Shown here piece after piece: positions 4,262-6,184 of a DNA stretch of 6,184 bases. A program made the position numbers and the translations under genes. The stretch spans positions 1 through 6,184 of the forward strand of contig JAFVXP010000113.1 of NCBI GenBank assembly GCA_017501055.1. The letters run 5' to 3'. The stretch comes from Clostridia bacterium. Lineage in GTDB: Bacteria > Bacillota > Clostridia > Oscillospirales > CAG-382. A model generated the notes under the pieces. It was not told the origin of the DNA, did no database searches, and was given only the letters and a program-made list of their open reading frames with translations. Numbering within the stretch: position 1 is the first letter of the stretch; each line of letters starts with the position of its first letter.

Positions 4262-5272
4262 TCAAATATGGCTTGTCGCAAAGGCATTAAGGCTTGTATC
4301 TCCTCTTACGCCTGCAAGATATTCATAATATCCCTGCGATGCGATCATAGCGGCATTGTCACCGCACAGTTTAAGCGGAGGGAGAAACAGCTTTGCGCCG
4401 AACTTTTCGGCTGTTGCCGAAACAGCGTTGCGAAGGTGTGAGTTTGCCGCAACACCGCCTGCAAGAACGATATTGCACGCTCCCTCTCTTTCAAAGAGAA
4501 GCTGAAGACGGCTTGTGACCGCACGTATCAATGCTTCGGTAAACGAAGCCGCAATATCCGCACGGAATTCATCGTCGATAACACGTCCGTTTTGTGTTTC
4601 CTTATGCACGAGATTTATAACAGAGGTCTTTAATCCCGAAAAGCTGAAGTCAAATTCGGCTCCGTCAACGTTTCCTGCATTGAATTTATATTTATTCTTA
4701 TCGCCGAGCTTTGCAAGCTTGTCCATTGCCGCACCGCCGGGATAGGGAAGTCCGAGCACATGTGCACATTTATCAAACGCCTCGCCTGCGGCATCGTCAC
4801 GGGCACAGCCGATAAGCTTATAATCGGTATATCCGTTCACACGCATTAAAGAGGTATGTCCGCCCGAAACGACAAGAGAGACGAAGGGCGGTTCGAGATC
4901 TTGATGCGCAAGATAGTTTGCCGCAACGTGACCACGTATATGATGAACGGGTATTAGCGGCTTTCCGCTTGAAAAGGCAAGTCCCTTTGCAAAGGAAACG
5001 CCCGTCAGCAATGCACCTATAAGACCGGGTGCGTTCGTAACGGCAATAGCATCAATATCGTTTATCGTCGTTTCTGCCTGCAAAAGCGCATTCTCGACAA
5101 CACCGCATATTGCTTCCGCATGTGCACGGGAAGCAATTTCGGGCACAACACCGCCATAGACGGCGTGAATATCAATTTGGGAAGCGACAACGCTCGATCT
5201 TAAAATTCTTCCGTCCTCAACGACCGCAGCGGCGGTCTCGTCACAGGAGGATTCTATTCCCAATATCTTCAT
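4262..5272 (-). CDS. tsaD: tRNA N6-threonylcarbamoyladenosine (t6A37) transferase subunit TsaD
   Basis: This 336-residue protein is a full-length TsaD (Gcp/YgjD/Kae1 family; ASKHA fold). With TsaB and TsaE it transfers the threonylcarbamoyl group from threonylcarbamoyl-AMP, made by TsaC/Sua5, to A37 of ANN-decoding tRNAs in the cytoplasm; it is usually essential. Visible family motifs are GIESSCDET (5-13), GGVVPEIASRAH (40-51), the metal ligands His111 and His115 in HIRGH, VSGGHT (135-140), DDAAGEAFDK (159-168), YPGG (177-180), FSGLKT (211-216), GGVAAN (272-277) and LCGDNAAMIA (302-311), with Asp305 as third metal ligand. No key residue is missing. The ATG follows the rimI stop by 3 nt, and AAGGAG inside the last rimI codons, 9 nt upstream, serves as its ribosome-binding site. 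That spacing makes cotranscription and probably translational coupling with rimI almost certain. Confidence 0.97.
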   Translation of the reverse strand: MKILGIESSCDETAAAVVEDGRILRSSVVASQIDIHAVYGGVVPEIASRAHAEAICGVVENALLQAETTINDIDAIAVTNAPGLIGALLTGVSFAKGLAFSSGKPLIPVHHIRGHVAANYLAHQDLEPPFVSLVVSGGHTSLMRVNGYTDYKLIGCARDDAAGEAFDKCAHVLGLPYPGGAAMDKLAKLGDKNKYKFNAGNVDGAEFDFSFSGLKTSVINLVHKETQNGRVIDDEFRADIAASFTEALIRAVTSRLQLLFEREGACNIVLAGGVAANSHLRNAVSATAEKFGAKLFLPPLKLCGDNAAMIASQGYYEYLAGVRGDTSLNAFATSHI

Positions 5273-5275
5273 TAT

Positions 5276-5698
5276 TTAAAGCTCCTTCAGCATAGCGATC
5301 GCGTCCCTTCCTGCATAGAACCCTTTTCGGACTCCGACGGAACGAAAACCGCATTTTTCGTAAAGCGAGATTGCATTCACGTTATCAAAAGCAACCTCAA
5401 GCGTTATGACCGTAACGCCCGAATTTTTTGCTTTTTCGATCAAAAATTGCATAATACCAAGACCGATACCCTGCTTGCGGTGTTTCTTGTCAACGGCAAG
5501 ATTCAAAATCTGCGCTTCGTCTGCGATAATATACATCGAGCCGACACCGCAAAGGGATTCCCCTTCAAAAGCGCCTATATAGGTTGCATAATTCGGCAAG
5601 CTCTTGATCTGGTCTGCACTCCAAGCGGTCGAAAGGTTTTCGCTTTCAATACGGAAAGCCTCCTCCGCCTCTATTGGGTTTAGCGGACGGTATATCAT
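5276..5698 (-). CDS. rimI: Ribosomal-protein/N-alpha-acetyltransferase RimI (GNAT)
   Basis: This 140-residue protein has the single-domain GNAT fold of RimI, which transfers acetyl from acetyl-CoA to protein N-termini, classically ribosomal protein S18. The acetyl-CoA loop is RKQGIGLGIM (74-83), of the R/Q-x-x-G-x-G type, following the ILNLAVDKKHR strand (64-74). Downstream are TLEVAFDN (99-106), with Glu102 beside the likely general-base position; AISLYEKCGF (109-118), with the Tyr typical of the family; and RKGFYAGRDAIAML (124-137), the RimI-like C-terminus. The length is close to the usual 145-160. The ATG overlaps the previous gene's stop by 4 nt (ATGA, 5695-5698), and tsaD starts 3 nt after the rimI stop. 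rimI-tsaD adjacency is widespread in Firmicutes and strengthens the call over a generic GNAT, though the native substrate cannot be read from sequence. Confidence 0.9.
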   Translation of the reverse strand: MIYRPLNPIEAEEAFRIESENLSTAWSADQIKSLPNYATYIGAFEGESLCGVGSMYIIADEAQILNLAVDKKHRKQGIGLGIMQFLIEKAKNSGVTVITLEVAFDNVNAISLYEKCGFRSVGVRKGFYAGRDAIAMLKEL

Positions 5699-6184
5699 TC
5701 GCCGACCATCCTGACGATTATATCATAAGGACAGAGCACCGTTTTATCTGCGGCACGGTCGAAAAGATAATATCTTCCGTCGGTTGCGCCGTAGAAAACG
5801 ACGATATAGTAAAGTCCGGGATATTTCTGCGACAAAAGACGGATAAAGAACATATCGTCCTTCAAGATATCCCCGGAATTAACTTCAACTGCCTCGCCGT
5901 TAGTCAACTGGTTTGCAATAAGACGGCAGAGGTCGCTGTCCTCGGTGGGGTTATTATATTTACTGCCCTCGGGGAGATATTCCGCATCGGCAAAGAAGTT
6001 TGTTATCTTAACGGTATTCGTTTCGTTATAAATAAACGCAGCAATAGGGTCGAAGGTCGCAAGTGTGGGCTCTTCGGTATTCTTGTTGCGAACGAGCAAA
6101 AATTCTCCGCTGTCCTCATAGCAAAGGAACTGCTTTGAATCCTCAAACTGAACCTTGTAATACATCTGCTCGCTCTCGCCGACC
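5695..6184 (-). CDS. Unrecognised soluble protein, first visible gene of the rimI-tsaD operon (5' end possibly beyond window)
   Basis: The frame is open to the right edge. The first in-frame ATG is at 6163-6165 (156 residues to the stop), but no clear ribosome-binding site precedes it, and the six codons upstream (VGESEQ) read like protein, so the true start may lie outside the window. The product is acidic and rich in aromatic residues, with no signal peptide or membrane segment. It opens MYYKVQFEDSKQFLCYED and shows alternating strand-like segments (EFLLVRN, FFIRLLSQ, LYYIVVFYGA, GRYYLFDRAA). I do not recognise the family. It is not TsaB, which usually accompanies rimI and tsaD: no TsaB motifs such as an N-terminal LxIDTS are present, although the N-terminus may be missing. 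The stop overlaps the rimI start by 4 nt, so the two are surely cotranscribed and probably translationally coupled. Confidence 0.75.
   Translation of the reverse strand, partial: VGESEQMYYKVQFEDSKQFLCYEDSGEFLLVRNKNTEEPTLATFDPIAAFIYNETNTVKITNFFADAEYLPEGSKYNNPTEDSDLCRLIANQLTNGEAVEVNSGDILKDDMFFIRLLSQKYPGLYYIVVFYGATDGRYYLFDRAADKTVLCPYDIIVRMVGE

Overview
The window looks like chromosomal DNA from a moderately low-GC, spore-forming Clostridia member. The TsaD sequence (a VHHIRGHVAANYL-type metal site) and a DUF6062-type protein suggest the Oscillospirales/Ruminococcaceae side; this is an inference from sequence style, not a database result. Every supported gene lies on the minus strand, so the genes read from right to left. 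No phage, insertion sequence, CRISPR, tRNA or rRNA signal was seen.

Right half (about 3561-6184): a tight four-gene run consisting of an unrecognised soluble protein (open at the right edge), rimI, tsaD and a DUF6062-type Cys/His protein. Junctions are a 4-nt ATGA overlap, then 3 nt, then 11 nt, and the ribosome-binding sites of tsaD and the DUF6062 gene lie in the end of the gene before. This is almost certainly one operon. rimI-tsaD is a classic bacterial pair: N-terminal acetylation beside t6A37 tRNA modification. The gene just upstream of rimI is not tsaB, the more usual partner.

Centre (3253-3560): a 308-bp gene-free spacer with a dense cluster of DnaA-box-like 9-mers. It includes two triplets with identical internal spacing (start-to-start 9 then 12 bp), two exact TTTTCCACA sites, and a neighbouring stretch of about 74% A+T. 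This is the most interesting part of the window: a candidate DnaA-binding cluster or origin-like element. Against a true bidirectional origin, gene orientation does not switch across it.

Left-centre (624-3252): an OGG1-type 8-oxoguanine DNA glycosylase with a TTG start, then a roughly seven-helix membrane protein of unknown function with its own near-consensus sigma-A promoter (TTTACA-17-TATAAT) and a 7-bp inverted repeat across that promoter, then a divergent SpoIID-type lytic transglycosylase, also with a TTG start.

Left edge (1-623): the first 25 codons of another minus-strand gene run off the edge. Its start is preceded by a 9-bp inverted repeat that overlaps the ribosome-binding site. 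The remaining 546-bp spacer has no gene but holds several palindromic, GTAGGG-headed repeats arranged as nested inverted pairs, resembling REP/REPIN or MITE-type intergenic repeats.

No wholly new multi-gene system is evident. The novelty candidates are the DnaA-box array, the nested palindromic repeats and a few regulatory palindromes.
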